Shown here in pieces: positions 47,449 through 58,039 of a stretch of DNA of 64,000 bases (positions are counted from its first letter, which is position 1; each line of letters opens with the position of its first letter). Both the position numbers and the translations under genes were made by a program. Source of the DNA: Piscicola geometra (Eukaryota; Annelida; Clitellata; Hirudinida; Piscicolidae). The notes below the pieces were generated by a model. The model was not told where the DNA came from, made no database searches, and saw nothing but the letters and a program-made list of their open reading frames with translations. The DNA lies in the NCBI GenBank assembly GCA_943735955.1, contig CALSEQ010000018.1, forward strand, positions 29,419-93,418. Reading direction: 5' to 3'.

Positions 47449-47838
47449 ATGCTGATGGTAATTGGGCCAGACGATTCCTCATTGTTTGAGTGTGGAAAAT
47501 CTCTTGATGGCGATGAGCCGCATTTGTCCCGTCAGTTTATGTTATATGCCTCTCTTGACATGCTTGATGATGCCGTGTGGACAACTGGGGACTTTCTTCT
47601 CCCAGCTATTGATCATCCGTTGGATGGAAAGTTCTGTGTCTCGGCGTATGTTGGATTCGCACCAGTAAAGTTATTGTTGATGCGAGAGCAAGAACCAGGC
47701 AAGGACACTCGCCAGTTTTTGAATGAGGCGTATGAGTTGTGTGTGAAATACCTTTTAAACCCATTCTCGTCACCCAATAAACCCATTCGTTCGACGTTGG
47801 GAATTAAACTTCGGCAATTGTACGAACGTTACGCATAG
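47449..47838 (+). CDS. TRAPPC2: TRAPP complex subunit TRAPPC2 (sedlin family)
   Basis: The 129-residue protein matches the longin-like sedlin family: MLMVIGPDD, SRQFMLYASLDMLDDAVW, KFCVSAYVGFAPVKLLLM, FLNEAYELCVKYLLNPF and PNKPIRST in order. Sedlins are about 140 residues. Upstream the frame is open for nine codons without ATG. An AG in GGCATACAG (47431-47432) after a long T/GTT tract is an excellent spliced-leader acceptor, so ATG 47449 with a 16-nt leader is chosen. The product should act in ER-to-Golgi vesicle tethering. Confidence 0.9.
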   Translation: MLMVIGPDDSSLFECGKSLDGDEPHLSRQFMLYASLDMLDDAVWTTGDFLLPAIDHPLDGKFCVSAYVGFAPVKLLLMREQEPGKDTRQFLNEAYELCVKYLLNPFSSPNKPIRSTLGIKLRQLYERYA

Positions 47839-48140
47839 CGTGGGGAATGACCGTTGTGTGAGAAGAGAAGAGTGCCCAAAAAGAAGAAGAAGAAGGAAGA
47901 GGAGAGGAACAGGAGCAAAAAAAAAAAATTGCGAGCAAACGGGGGAATACAGAGTGAGAGGTGCAGCTTATTGCGCGAAAATTGTCGTTTGAGAATGTAT
48001 ACATCATAAGCGGATGTCTTTTTTTTTTTTTTAATATGCCTTTCCAAAGGAAAAGAAAAGAAAACGGAAAAATATTCTATAAGGAAGCATACGTTTTGTT
48101 GTTGTTGTTGTTGTTGTTCTTTTTTTTAAAGAAAACAACC

Positions 48141-48941
48141 ATGTCATTTAAGCCACAAACTCATATCTGCGATACACCATCTGAGCTTAGTAGTGTTGCG
48201 TGCCGTAAAATTTTTGAAATCATCGAATCAGCCAATCATGCGAGCTATCCGCTATCATTGGCCCTCTCTGGCGGCTCAACGCCGCGAGCACTATACGAAC
48301 GCATGCACAGTGCCCATTTAAAGCAGCTGAAGGAAGATCGCGTTCTAAGATTCTTTTTAGGTGACGAACGGCTTGTACCGATTGATGCCTCTGAATCAAA
48401 CTACAACATGGCACGCCGGGCGCTGCTTTGTGACATTCCGGAGGATCTTGTCGTACCGGTCGATCCAATGGGTGCGCACGTGACCTCAACGAGTCCAGAA
48501 GACGGCGGCCCCGCCGCAATGATTGCTGCTGAAATGTACGAGCAGAGGATTCAAACACTTCTTTCTTCCGTGGCCGCTGATGCGTCGGGAGTGTCTGTTC
48601 CTGTCTTTGATGTTGTCCTTCTGGGGTTGGGCGCCGATGGCCACACCGCCTCTATTTTCCCGGGATCACGTGCGGAGCACGAGAGGCGCCGTGCGGTGAG
48701 CGTCAGTTTCCCAAGTCCATCGATGAGTCCGAAGGTCTGGCGCGTCACACTTACCCCGCTGGCTATTCAACACGCCAGACATGTTATTGTGATAGCCTCT
48801 GGTCAAGAAAAGAATTGGGTAGTGAAGGGTATCTTCAGTGAGAGCACAACGGAATCACCAGTCTCACGATTCTTACGTGAGTGTAAAGGGGAGGTCACAT
48901 TTATTCTCGACAAGGCCATCTTTAAGGATGTTGAGCATTAA
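48141..48941 (+). CDS. 6-phosphogluconolactonase
   Basis: The 266-residue protein hydrolyses 6-phosphogluconolactone in the oxidative pentose phosphate pathway, cytosolic and partly glycosomal in trypanosomatids. Family motifs are SLALSGGSTPRALYERM, FFLGDERLVPIDASESNYNMARRALL (in pieces), VVLLGLGADGHTASIFPGS and the C-terminal helices. The length matches known trypanosome enzymes. The start is the ATG at 48141, ten bases after an AG that follows a GTT-rich pyrimidine tract; the open frame upstream lacks function. No clear glycosomal targeting tripeptide is seen at the C-terminus (ends VEH). Confidence 0.94.
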   Translation: MSFKPQTHICDTPSELSSVACRKIFEIIESANHASYPLSLALSGGSTPRALYERMHSAHLKQLKEDRVLRFFLGDERLVPIDASESNYNMARRALLCDIPEDLVVPVDPMGAHVTSTSPEDGGPAAMIAAEMYEQRIQTLLSSVAADASGVSVPVFDVVLLGLGADGHTASIFPGSRAEHERRRAVSVSFPSPSMSPKVWRVTLTPLAIQHARHVIVIASGQEKNWVVKGIFSESTTESPVSRFLRECKGEVTFILDKAIFKDVEH

Positions 48942-48966
48942 GTGTATATCTATGAGAGTGTGTTTT

Positions 48967-49022
<56 letters not shown>

Positions 49023-49321
49023 TTGGCCTTTTGCCCAGTATGCAATTGGTAGACACTAGGAAGCAAAAGACAATGATTTCGAAATAATTAGCTTTGGAAA
49101 CATTTTTTTTTCGGATTTTTTTTGTTTATGTATTTACCTTTCAGATTGGCATGTGTTTTTATTGACTGTGCTTACCATTACTTTATCGAATGAGTATTCT
49201 TATACATTTTTTTGTTTTTTTCCCATTTTCATTTTTTTAAGATTTGTTTGGTTTCGCGTTGCCGTTGAATTTGGCCTTTCTCTTCGATAATCCTACATCA
49301 GGTAATCCAAGGTGTTTAAGA
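48942..49321 (+). promoter_or_regulatory. AT-rich intergenic region with TA/TG microsatellite
   Basis: A TA repeat of about 20 units followed by five or six TG units occupies 48969-49021. T-rich tracts at 49101-49240 precede AG acceptors, the best being CTACATCAG (49300-49301). No gene is seen. Confidence 0.6.
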
Positions 49322-50470
49322 ATGCAGATCGGAGCTTGTTTGTTTGATAATCCAAGGCTATTGACGTATGCCATAGTTGTTTTATTTATGATGATGATTT
49401 TTCCTTTAGATAATCTTAACCCACGCCCTGTAATCAAATCAAAGGAAGTTTTGGATGATTTGTTTTCGGATGCTATTGAGATAAGTACTGAATTTATTCC
49501 GCAATCAACAATACAGCTTTGGAGCAGAACAGAGTTTTTAGTTGTGTTGGGTATTCCATCGGAGGATATTCCGGAAAGAAGGCGTCGGCGTGACCTGCAA
49601 AGAAAAACGTGTTGGTCATACGATGGCGTGGCAACGCGGGCTAATAATTACACAGGGGCTATGCTTGTGCTCTACGCACTGGGACGAAGTCTGGTAAATA
49701 AATTTCAGTACTCACCTGAGCTGAGAAATGAGTCGCAGATATGGCAGGATATTGTGGCACTTCCAATGAATGAAGGAAAAAAATCGACGAATAAAAAGAT
49801 TGGCGGCAGTGGATTTTGGGGTATAGACGCAGAAATTGGAATGAGTCGCAAAGCATTTTTCTGGCTGTACATCGCCAACAAATTATTTCCACGTGCTTCC
49901 TATATAACGAAGGGCGATGATGATATTTTTATGCGTGTACCGGTGTACTTGGCAACATTACGTATTTTACCCAAAAGGGGTTTATATTGGGGATACGGCT
50001 CGTCTGTTCAACACAAACAAGTGGACTCTCCAGTGGCTAATGTGTTTTACACTTACGGAATGTGTATTACTTTAGCAATGGATCTTGTGGAGCAGTTCCT
50101 AACGTATAGTCCAATACGCCAACTTGTGCATACTCCGTACAGTGAAAGCCTTAAAAAGGATTTTATGGCTTTGCGAATGGATCATGAGGATGTGATGATT
50201 GGGATTGTCCTGCATAACACAGGATATCAAGGTGTTGTGTACGCAAAGGACTCTTCGTGTCACCTTCACAATGTCCATACCGGTGACCCAATCGCCCGAG
50301 TAACATCGGACTCCATGGTGGTTCATCATTTGAAAGAGGAGGAATATGAGATCCTTATGAATATTTTTGGAAACATCTCAAATCCTCCTGCACTTCTATC
50401 CTCTCAACAGGGAAATAGGGTTACTTTTGTGTGCCGTCGAAACCTCGAGACACTATATCCTGCTAGATGA
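49322..50470 (+). CDS. GT31-like UDP-Gal/UDP-GlcNAc-dependent glycosyltransferase, copy A
   Basis: The 382-residue protein is predicted as a Golgi type II membrane enzyme: a short N-terminus, one hydrophobic segment (LLTYAIVVLFMMMIFPL, about residues 13-29), then a luminal catalytic domain. Motifs of the trypanosomatid glycosyltransferase family related to GT31 are visible: FLVVLGIPSEDIPERRRRR, RKTCW, the metal-binding TKGDDDIFMRV near residue 200 and HEDVMIG near residue 287. The open frame extends further upstream but without ATG and before the likely splice acceptor. Family members build side chains on surface glycoproteins. The acceptor sugar is unknown. Confidence 0.85.
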   Translation: MQIGACLFDNPRLLTYAIVVLFMMMIFPLDNLNPRPVIKSKEVLDDLFSDAIEISTEFIPQSTIQLWSRTEFLVVLGIPSEDIPERRRRRDLQRKTCWSYDGVATRANNYTGAMLVLYALGRSLVNKFQYSPELRNESQIWQDIVALPMNEGKKSTNKKIGGSGFWGIDAEIGMSRKAFFWLYIANKLFPRASYITKGDDDIFMRVPVYLATLRILPKRGLYWGYGSSVQHKQVDSPVANVFYTYGMCITLAMDLVEQFLTYSPIRQLVHTPYSESLKKDFMALRMDHEDVMIGIVLHNTGYQGVVYAKDSSCHLHNVHTGDPIARVTSDSMVVHHLKEEEYEILMNIFGNISNPPALLSSQQGNRVTFVCRRNLETLYPAR

Positions 50471-52651
50471 TATACGAATAAATAAATAATTAAAAAATTC
50501 TGACCCTTCCGAAAAGGAAGGCGAAATATGTTTTAGTTGGAATCTTGTGCGTGTGGGCTCTATCTTAAATAGAATCATCAGAGGCAATGGAAGTTCAATT
50601 TACACTTACACGAACATTTGGGGGGAAAAAAAAAACCTGTTAATGTATTATACACTATCAACCTTAGATCAGGTTCGTTATATACTTATATATATCCATT
50701 GTTTATTGTTTGTGAAATGATTATGGACAAAGCTGATATATGTTTCATCCATGGTATATTTAATGATCTCTCAATTTGTGATCGTACTACACAGATATTT
50801 TTTTTCCCGTTATATCCCGCCTTTTCTCGGCTCAAGCCCTTCGAATTTCTATTCTGAACTAGAGCTCGTTTTGATACACGCAATATGGAAGCTTCCCACT
50901 GCCTCTCCTCTACTATTTGAAATGAATACATTGTGTTGTTTACTTTTTTGTTTTGAGGCTCTAACGATAGGAGTTGGATTTTTTTCTCCTCCTCCTCCAA
51001 TAAGGTCAAAGATGGGCATTCACGACTTCTATCGATCTCAGGCGCTTTATTTGTTCCGTGTTTGCGCACTAAATCATTGTACTCTGTGAAGGATGTTGGA
51101 TTGCTCCTCACCATTGTTGTGCGTATGTGTTTTTCTGATTCTCTTTTCATCCACTACGAGCATTGCCCCTATCCCCCGTAAGGGTGTTGACGTGGTTGCC
51201 GGACACTAAGAGTGTACTGCGTCTTGTGGGCACAATAGTTCATATAGGTAGAAACTTTATATAATGCTTTATTTTATTTATTTTATTTTATTTTTTCAAA
51301 TCCAGTTTGATATGGCGCGTGAGAATGTTTCTCCACTGTTTATTTGGTGATTTATTTCTTCTTTTTGTATTTTTCCTTTCTGTCATTGGGCTATTTGATT
51401 TTGTTTTTTTTTGTTTTTTCTAAAAGCAGACTGTAGAAGTATAGATATAAAGTCTCATATTAGACCTTCGAAAACACTTAGAAACAACAGCAACAATATG
51501 AATATTCTCCATCCTGTACCGCTAACGAAAATTGGAGTTCAAGTGTGGCGTTTTCTCCTAGTGCATCAATAGACTACAGAACATGAAAAGATACGGCGAA
51601 TAGGAATACGAATATGTTTCACATATGTCTTGCAAGTCGTCAATCTGTCTATGTTTTTTTTTTTCGTTTGTTTGTTGCTGTTGTTTGAGCGCTGGCAAAA
51701 AAAAAAAAAACAGTCAACCGATGTTAACGTGGGCTTGACGTATATTTCATTGTCATGTTCATTGAGATAGTAGCTGTACTGGTGATTGTGAGGCACATTT
51801 ATATTTTGCAACGCAATGGATGATTTCCGCTTTATTCATTTTTTTTTTGTGATAAAAGGGCATTTTTACTCACTGCACGGCGGAATGTAAGTAAGTTTTC
51901 GGGATTTTTAGTATATCATTAATTATGAGGGCGAAATTGTCGCCTGACCTGTTCATTGTTTTCTGAATGAACGTGTCGGCATCTTCTGTGAACTACTTTC
52001 TACTATTCTATTAGAGATGTGAATCCTAATAAGTTGAAGAGGACGGTGGCTTCGTGTATATGAATGAACATTAAACAAAAGTGAAGCGTTTTCTTTTTTC
52101 AGGGATAGTCAAAAATAATAATAATAATAATAATTAATTCATTATCTTAAATCACACATGTGACCTTTGTTGTGGCTAAATGTTCACATACGCAAAGAGA
52201 TATAAAGAGAGAGGGCTTTAGTGACTGATTACTGTCTCGCTACATATTAAAACGTTCCGGTGTTCGGGGCCACAAGTCAGAATCAATGGTTTGCGTGTTT
52301 ATGTATAATAATTATTATTCATTTTTATTTATTTTTAGGGTTAACCCTATTGCATTGGGGTATACGTGCGAAGCTCGATTCACATGATCAGGAGAGGAGA
52401 GGCACTTACATATGGACAGTGGGCGTAGGGGTCGTAAGTTCCTTCCCACTGCAATTAAAATTGGATTATATGGTGTTTTCTATTTTATTCTTTCTCATTC
52501 ATTCTTTTTTATTTTAAAATTAAAGCTAAAAATGAGAACGACTTCGCTCTGATATGTGTGACATTAATATTTTTGTTTGTTTTTGTGAAGTGACCGTTTA
52601 TTGTAGTACGAATGCGTAAAAAGAAAAAAATTACAAAAAAAGAGGAGGAGC
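50471..52651. other. 2.2-kb AT-rich spacer without recognised gene
   Basis: The region contains many T-rich and A-rich runs, an ATA/ATT triplet repeat (52114-52135) and scattered stop codons in all frames. Short open frames (for example around 50686-51150 on the - strand) have low-complexity composition and no family signature. It probably holds the long 3' UTR of copy A, possible regulatory sequence and the upstream part of copy B. Confidence 0.5.
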
Positions 52652-52819
52652 ATGCTCAAAAATAATTTTAAGAACACTTACAAAAAAAACCTTTCCGATC
52701 TTGGACATAATTCATATTGCTTGATTTCTCTTTTTTTGTTATTTGTTTTGCTTTCTTGCCTAACCACAATGTGTAGTAAAGTGGCTCTAAGACACATATT
52801 TAGTGTTGTGTGCTCCAAT

Positions 52820-53971
52820 ATGCTGCACATGATAGGGGAAAAAAGAGGTTTTATATATCTAATCGTAATCATAACAGTGGTGTTGCTGTTGATCCTCACC
52901 ACTTTTCAAGAATCAGATAAATTGTTTAGTGATACTGTCAAAACTCCATCAGCGCAATCAAAGACGGCGACTTCATGCCAAAGTGATCCTCTCTGCTTTA
53001 TTCCTTATTTAACTGCGCGTGTGTGGGAGGAGAAAGACTTCTTGGTAGTCTTCGGTATCCCGTCACTTGACATCGAGGAAAGGCGATGGCGTCGCCACAT
53101 GCAGCGGACTACTTGTTGGCAGTTTCCTGAAGTCGCCACTCGTGGGAATCACTACACGGGATCCATGCTTGTATTGTATCTCGTCGCGCGTCATCCAGTT
53201 AATGATTTTGTTCTTTCAGATGCTGTAGTGCGAGAAGCAGAACAGTGGCATGACGTACTGGTTCACCCAATGAATGAAGGATTGCCTGATACAGATAAAA
53301 TGAAAGTTAGTTTGGATGACTCGGGACTTGAGGCAGAAGTTGGGTCCAGTCGGAAGACATTCTTTTGGTTTCAGATGGCACTTCAACTATTTCCCCGTGC
53401 GCTATACTTAGCCAAAGGCGACGACGATATGTTTCTTCGTGTGCCGCAATATCTGGCAGACTTGCGCCGTCTTCCTATAAACAAAACTTATTGGGGCCGC
53501 CAGTCTTGGTGGGAGCCATGGATAAATAAAAACGGAGATACAGGAAAACGTTTTACCTATATGCATGGATTATGTTACAGTATGACTAGAGATATTGCAG
53601 AGCATGTTACATCGTATGAGCCGTTGAGGAAAATGATTTGGGTTCCGTACAGCAAAGAAACACTAAATGAATTCCGCATGTTGAGTATGGGGAATGAGGA
53701 TATAATGATTGGACGGGTATTGGATGTGACACAATATCCCACAATTTATGTGACAGAACCGATAGATCGATTCCGCACAGATTCCTCTTTACCTGTGACA
53801 GATTCTGTTGTGGTGGCACGCACTGCTAAAGAACTGGATTATTATACACTTATGATTTATTTTACAATCAATGGCACGACGACACCGGATACAGTCATTG
53901 TCAAGAAGTCTTCTTTGCTTTATGAAATGCAGTCTCCTAAACAACAGCAAATTCTTGAAGGGATGGATTAG
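52820..53971 (+). CDS. GT31-like UDP-Gal/UDP-GlcNAc-dependent glycosyltransferase, copy B
   Basis: The 383-residue protein is a paralogue of copy A with a type II anchor (FIYLIVIITVVLLLILTTF), DFLVVFGIPSLDIEERRWRR, RTTCW, AKGDDDMFLRV and NEDIMIGRVL. The frame is open to an earlier ATG at 52652, which would add a second hydrophobic segment. I prefer 52820 because a pyrimidine stretch (52725-52760) and AG at 52775-52776 suggest splicing downstream of the earlier ATG, and because the resulting length equals copy A. Divergence from copy A is considerable, so duplication is old. Confidence 0.83.
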   Translation: MLHMIGEKRGFIYLIVIITVVLLLILTTFQESDKLFSDTVKTPSAQSKTATSCQSDPLCFIPYLTARVWEEKDFLVVFGIPSLDIEERRWRRHMQRTTCWQFPEVATRGNHYTGSMLVLYLVARHPVNDFVLSDAVVREAEQWHDVLVHPMNEGLPDTDKMKVSLDDSGLEAEVGSSRKTFFWFQMALQLFPRALYLAKGDDDMFLRVPQYLADLRRLPINKTYWGRQSWWEPWINKNGDTGKRFTYMHGLCYSMTRDIAEHVTSYEPLRKMIWVPYSKETLNEFRMLSMGNEDIMIGRVLDVTQYPTIYVTEPIDRFRTDSSLPVTDSVVVARTAKELDYYTLMIYFTINGTTTPDTVIVKKSSLLYEMQSPKQQQILEGMD

Positions 53972-55300
53972 CATTTCTTTTGCTGTTGCTGTTGACGCTC
54001 TACTTGTGAGTCCTATAACATAATGTTTGCATGCACCTTTTTTGCAAATGCCTAGACAAGAGAATAAACAGATTACGTGAATAATTCTATTCTTCCTTGA
54101 ATGCTATCTACGCGCAAGGCAGTCCGCTTTGGCAAAAAGGTTTTTTTTCTCTTTGTTTTGTCGATAACGCATGAAATGCGTTGGAGCGCCAAAAAACGCT
54201 GAAGATTTGTCGATATATTTACTTTAGGCCTACAGCACACTTGATTGTGTGCGTGGGTACATTGTATTTATGTCACGAATCAACGAATGATCTCCAAATG
54301 GATTCTCTTTGTTTTTTTTTTACAAAATGGACAAGGAGACTCATTACAATCAGCACATGTTGCCTCATGCATGAAAAAAATATATAGATGCCGTCGAAAC
54401 CAAAGCACAAAAGATCTGAAGGAAGAAAGGAGCGTTGGAGAAAGGAGACGAGTATGATTTGTAGACTTGTACGCCCTTTTCATATAAAATAATCTGAATC
54501 GTTGCGCTGCAAAAAAGGATTTTGTTGTCCTAGTCGAAGGATGGAAAGTAAGTGAATCGTTATATTCATGTATGTACTTGGTTCACTTTACATCCTGATT
54601 CGTTCATTGAAACATAGCAGTAGATAAGTGAAATCAAGAGAGAAAGAGACCGTTTAACAAGGTTTAAAACATATTATTATATGTGTGCACAATGCGTTTT
54701 CTGGACGAGCTGGTGTACAAATATGTTTTGGTTTTGGGCTTCTGTGAGTGTCTTTTCTTTCCTGCATTTTTTCCCGAACTCATATTCGAATCAAAGGAAA
54801 GACACGATTTTGATAATTATGCGACGTGCGCGCTGTACAAACCCACGTATGCTTTCGTTCTTCTTTATACTTGTATATATATATATCCAATTGAAAAGGT
54901 TCATTGTTTGTGGCATGGCACTATATTTTTTCTTTACCAATGAACTTGAGAGTAAATGTGCTAGTGAGGGGATTTCAAACACTTTCATCCTTAACCGATA
55001 TGTTTGTACGAGTCGATCCGAAGATAGGCTGTTGGATTTTTTTGCACCTTCACAAGTTACTATTGCTTTCTTTTTTTTTGGTTAGTTTGGTCTAACAATA
55101 TCCTCGTAGTTTTAGTAAACGTAATACCTTCTTCTGTTCGGAGGGCCATTCATTTATGGATCGTGTTATGGAAGTGTAGAGGGCGTTTACAGAGTGTGTA
55201 ATATTTGTGTTTTGTCGTCTATTTGAAACAGTAAATGACAGTAATAGTGGGACAGAATCCTTTACGTTAATAGGTTCGTCTACATATATATATATATATA
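53972..55300. other. AT-rich spacer, no gene recognised
   Basis: T-rich tracts, stop-rich frames and hydrophobic low-complexity open frames only. No tRNA, rRNA or family motif was noticed. Confidence 0.45.
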
Positions 55301-55312
55301 TATGTGTGTGTG
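55283..55312 (+). repeat. TA/TG microsatellite
   Basis: About ten TA units followed by TG units, like those at 48969-49021. A related TA tract with TATG units lies at 56429-56466 and a shorter one at 60655-60671. Confidence 0.85.
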
Positions 55313-55895
55313 ATGGCCTTATCAGCAGCCGACGGCAGAAGAGATGTGTCATATGTACAGATATATTACGAGGCTCTACGCTGTTTTATTCTTTACGATG
55401 TTCCTTTCGTGCATTCATTATTTTTCGCGACAGGCGCGACGAATCGTGGGACACACACAATTCTCCCTGGTGAAGCCATCAGCTGTCAGTCACGCATTGC
55501 TGAATGGATTGCGTGTGCCATTCGTCACAGACGGGCAGCTCATTAGTAACGCAATGCGTAGGGAGGCGTAGTGCGGCCTTCGTCTACAGCCTCATTCAAC
55601 GAGGCAGTACGCTTTAATAATGGGAATTGTTTTGTGTGGAGCCCAATGGAACTCTGGGAGGGCTTCGGCATGAGAAAAGGAATCCTTTCTGGGATCGAAA
55701 TAGTCAGAGAAGACGAGGGTTGCGCTTTGTGCCGTTGTCGAAAAGGACTTCTTCATACCCTGAGAGAGGAGTACTCTGGGTGCACCGCAGTGCTTTGCAG
55801 AAGCGACGCATATGTCCGCACAAAGCAAAGATATATCAGCGCTGTGCCACGCAGCTACCGCACGGAACGCCTTGCAATTGAACTCGATCTCTGAA
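55313..55895. other. Coding-like segment, possibly degraded gene, unidentified
   Basis: This segment has balanced base composition unlike the AT-rich surroundings. Overlapping open frames of 75-157 codons occur on both strands (- strand 55592-56065 is the longest), but no frame covers the whole segment and none shows a domain I recognise. A relic of a surface-protein or retroelement-associated gene is possible. Confidence 0.3.
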
Positions 55896-57163
55896 AGTTG
55901 ATTAGCACTATAATGCACCAACACGTTCGTCGTGCGGTAGCAATACGTACCCAACTCCTTATCACTCATAAATTCTTTAAAGATGAGACCCACGACAGTA
56001 ATGAATGGGCAACTAAGAATAGAATATAGCGAATGATTGCCAGGTGAGCGAAAATGGGCATACACCTCACTTTTCAGTTCATTTTACCGGACGCACATTT
56101 ATTATTGAACAGCACGACAAGGATATATGGGCTGGCAAAGCAGGCCGCTCTTCTTCCAAAAAAAGAAGGAAAAAAAGAATTTTATCCCCCGCGTAGGATC
56201 ACTGATAATCATCGCCTCTATTCGAAAACACAAATGAAAGGCTAAAGAAAATGATCCCTATCCATCGGACTCCTTCAGACAAACATTGCTAAGAGATGAC
56301 AACGCCCCTCTATGCGCTGAAAGTCAATCCCATGCACATGCTAAGGGGTTTGCATTATAGCACAATTCAGAAATACTGTTTCTTTCCATTTCAATTGATT
56401 GGGTAAAGTAATTACAGGATAGAACTTATCATATATATATATATATATATATATGTATATGTATATTATGGGTGTTGAGGGTTCTGCAGCACAAAAAGCG
56501 GATAAACGGAGCATAACAGTGTTTTATGTCTTTTATTGTTTTAATTTTCTAAAGCACGTACACACAATACACACACTAAATGTTTTTTTGTGAAGTTGAT
56601 AAATTGCATTTCAAATATTCTTTTTCTATATGCTCTTATGCAACATGAAACAGGATTGATTGCTACACAACGCCTTAGAGCGTTTCACTGACATTTGAAG
56701 CGATCTCTAGCGCTACTGTAAGAATGCTGTCTCTCTTGAACACAAAAAAATACTTTGGATTACAGTAACGAAATGCGCAAACACTAATGATACTTTCTTT
56801 CTTCTTTTTTGTACCGCGATGGAATGGATTCCGTATGGACGATTCTCAAGGCTCATACACACAAATTCAAACGAGAATATTCATTGAGAAAAATATGCGG
56901 ATAATTTATCACACATACTTGATAACATTGTATGACATACTTTTAATGTTCACCGCGTTGTGGCGGTAATTTGTGCTTTGTGGCACATAAATATAAAAAT
57001 AAATAAACATTTGCAATCTGCGTAAGAGTGATTCCTTGCAGTTGGCATCTTTCTAAATTAAATTATGAATACAATTGGATATGACATTGACGAATTGAAT
57101 TGCTTTACTTTTTTATATGCGATAGATTCTTTCATTTATTAAAGATATAAAACCATTGCAAAC
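55896..57163. other. AT-rich region upstream of the surface protein gene
   Basis: Contains a TA microsatellite (56429-56466), T-rich tracts and no convincing gene. The last 40 bases before the surface gene (GCGATAGATTCTTTC and following) resemble the corresponding sequence before the second copy (60789 onward), so the duplication may begin a little upstream of the ATG. Confidence 0.45.
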
Positions 57164-58039
57164 ATGGGAAAGTATTCTTCGTTCCTGCTGACTGCTTCCA
57201 TTTGGCTGTTCGCTGCTCTGTGCGTCAGTGAGTTCAATGTCTATGCGCTGAATCCTGTCACTGCAGGGTCAGAAGACATTTTTAGTGGAGATTTTAAAAA
57301 TTTCTTTAAAGACCTCTCCAATATGTCTGAATCTACAAACCCGTTCGTGAAGTATATGCGTGAAACGATGGAGCAATGCATTCGAACATACGAAGAAGAT
57401 GAAACAAGAATGCAAAGTGCAGTGACAATAGGAACGGAAATAGAAAACAAGATTAAAACTATTGCGCAGACGTTGAAGAACTCTACCATACCATTACCCA
57501 AAGATCTTCAATCAGAGTTGGATGGAATTGAGAAAAGCATTGCCACTGACTTTACCCAATTGAAAGGCATGACCGGTGTCGCGGAAATACGAGCAGCTAA
57601 AGCTCACGTTAAGCAAGATTACGAACAAATGAAAGTCAAAATTCAATCTTTATCTACTTCTGTTCTAACTGCCATTTCAAAAAAAGAACAGATAAAAACA
57701 GGGACAGATACAGCGGAAAAACTCAAAGAGGCAAACACTGCTGTAACTCAACTGGAAGAAGGAGTGTTTGACTTTATCAACTCGTTGATGCCAGGTATGG
57801 TTGCCATTGATAAAAACGAAAAGAAAGTTTACGATAAAATGAAAGCTGCGCACGATGTTCTCAACAGAATGCGTACTGCTTTGGTCCGAGCAGAGACAAT
57901 TGAGTATAGTATGCTGCGCGCACTCAAAGGCCCATTGAACGCGGATGCCACTACTTCGGTTCGCTCATGGCCAACACAATGTTTTTTTGCAATAATCTTT
58001 GGAGTGATCCTTTACATTTCCAATACACATGCAGCTTAA
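57164..58039 (+). CDS. Predicted GPI-anchored surface glycoprotein, copy 1
   Basis: The 291-residue protein has a signal peptide (about residues 1-29, hydrophobic LLTASIWLFAALCV), a long Lys/Glu/Thr-rich helical and probably coiled-coil ectodomain, potential N-glycosylation sites (NMS near residue 52, NST near residue 108), and a C-terminal hydrophobic segment CFFAIIFGVILYI after a small-residue region (ATTSVRS), fitting a GPI-anchor signal. I do not recognise the family by motif. Its layout resembles surface-protein families of trypanosomes. The leader before the ATG is A-rich. Codon use is AT-rich compared with the tubulins. Confidence 0.85.
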   Translation: MGKYSSFLLTASIWLFAALCVSEFNVYALNPVTAGSEDIFSGDFKNFFKDLSNMSESTNPFVKYMRETMEQCIRTYEEDETRMQSAVTIGTEIENKIKTIAQTLKNSTIPLPKDLQSELDGIEKSIATDFTQLKGMTGVAEIRAAKAHVKQDYEQMKVKIQSLSTSVLTAISKKEQIKTGTDTAEKLKEANTAVTQLEEGVFDFINSLMPGMVAIDKNEKKVYDKMKAAHDVLNRMRTALVRAETIEYSMLRALKGPLNADATTSVRSWPTQCFFAIIFGVILYISNTHAA

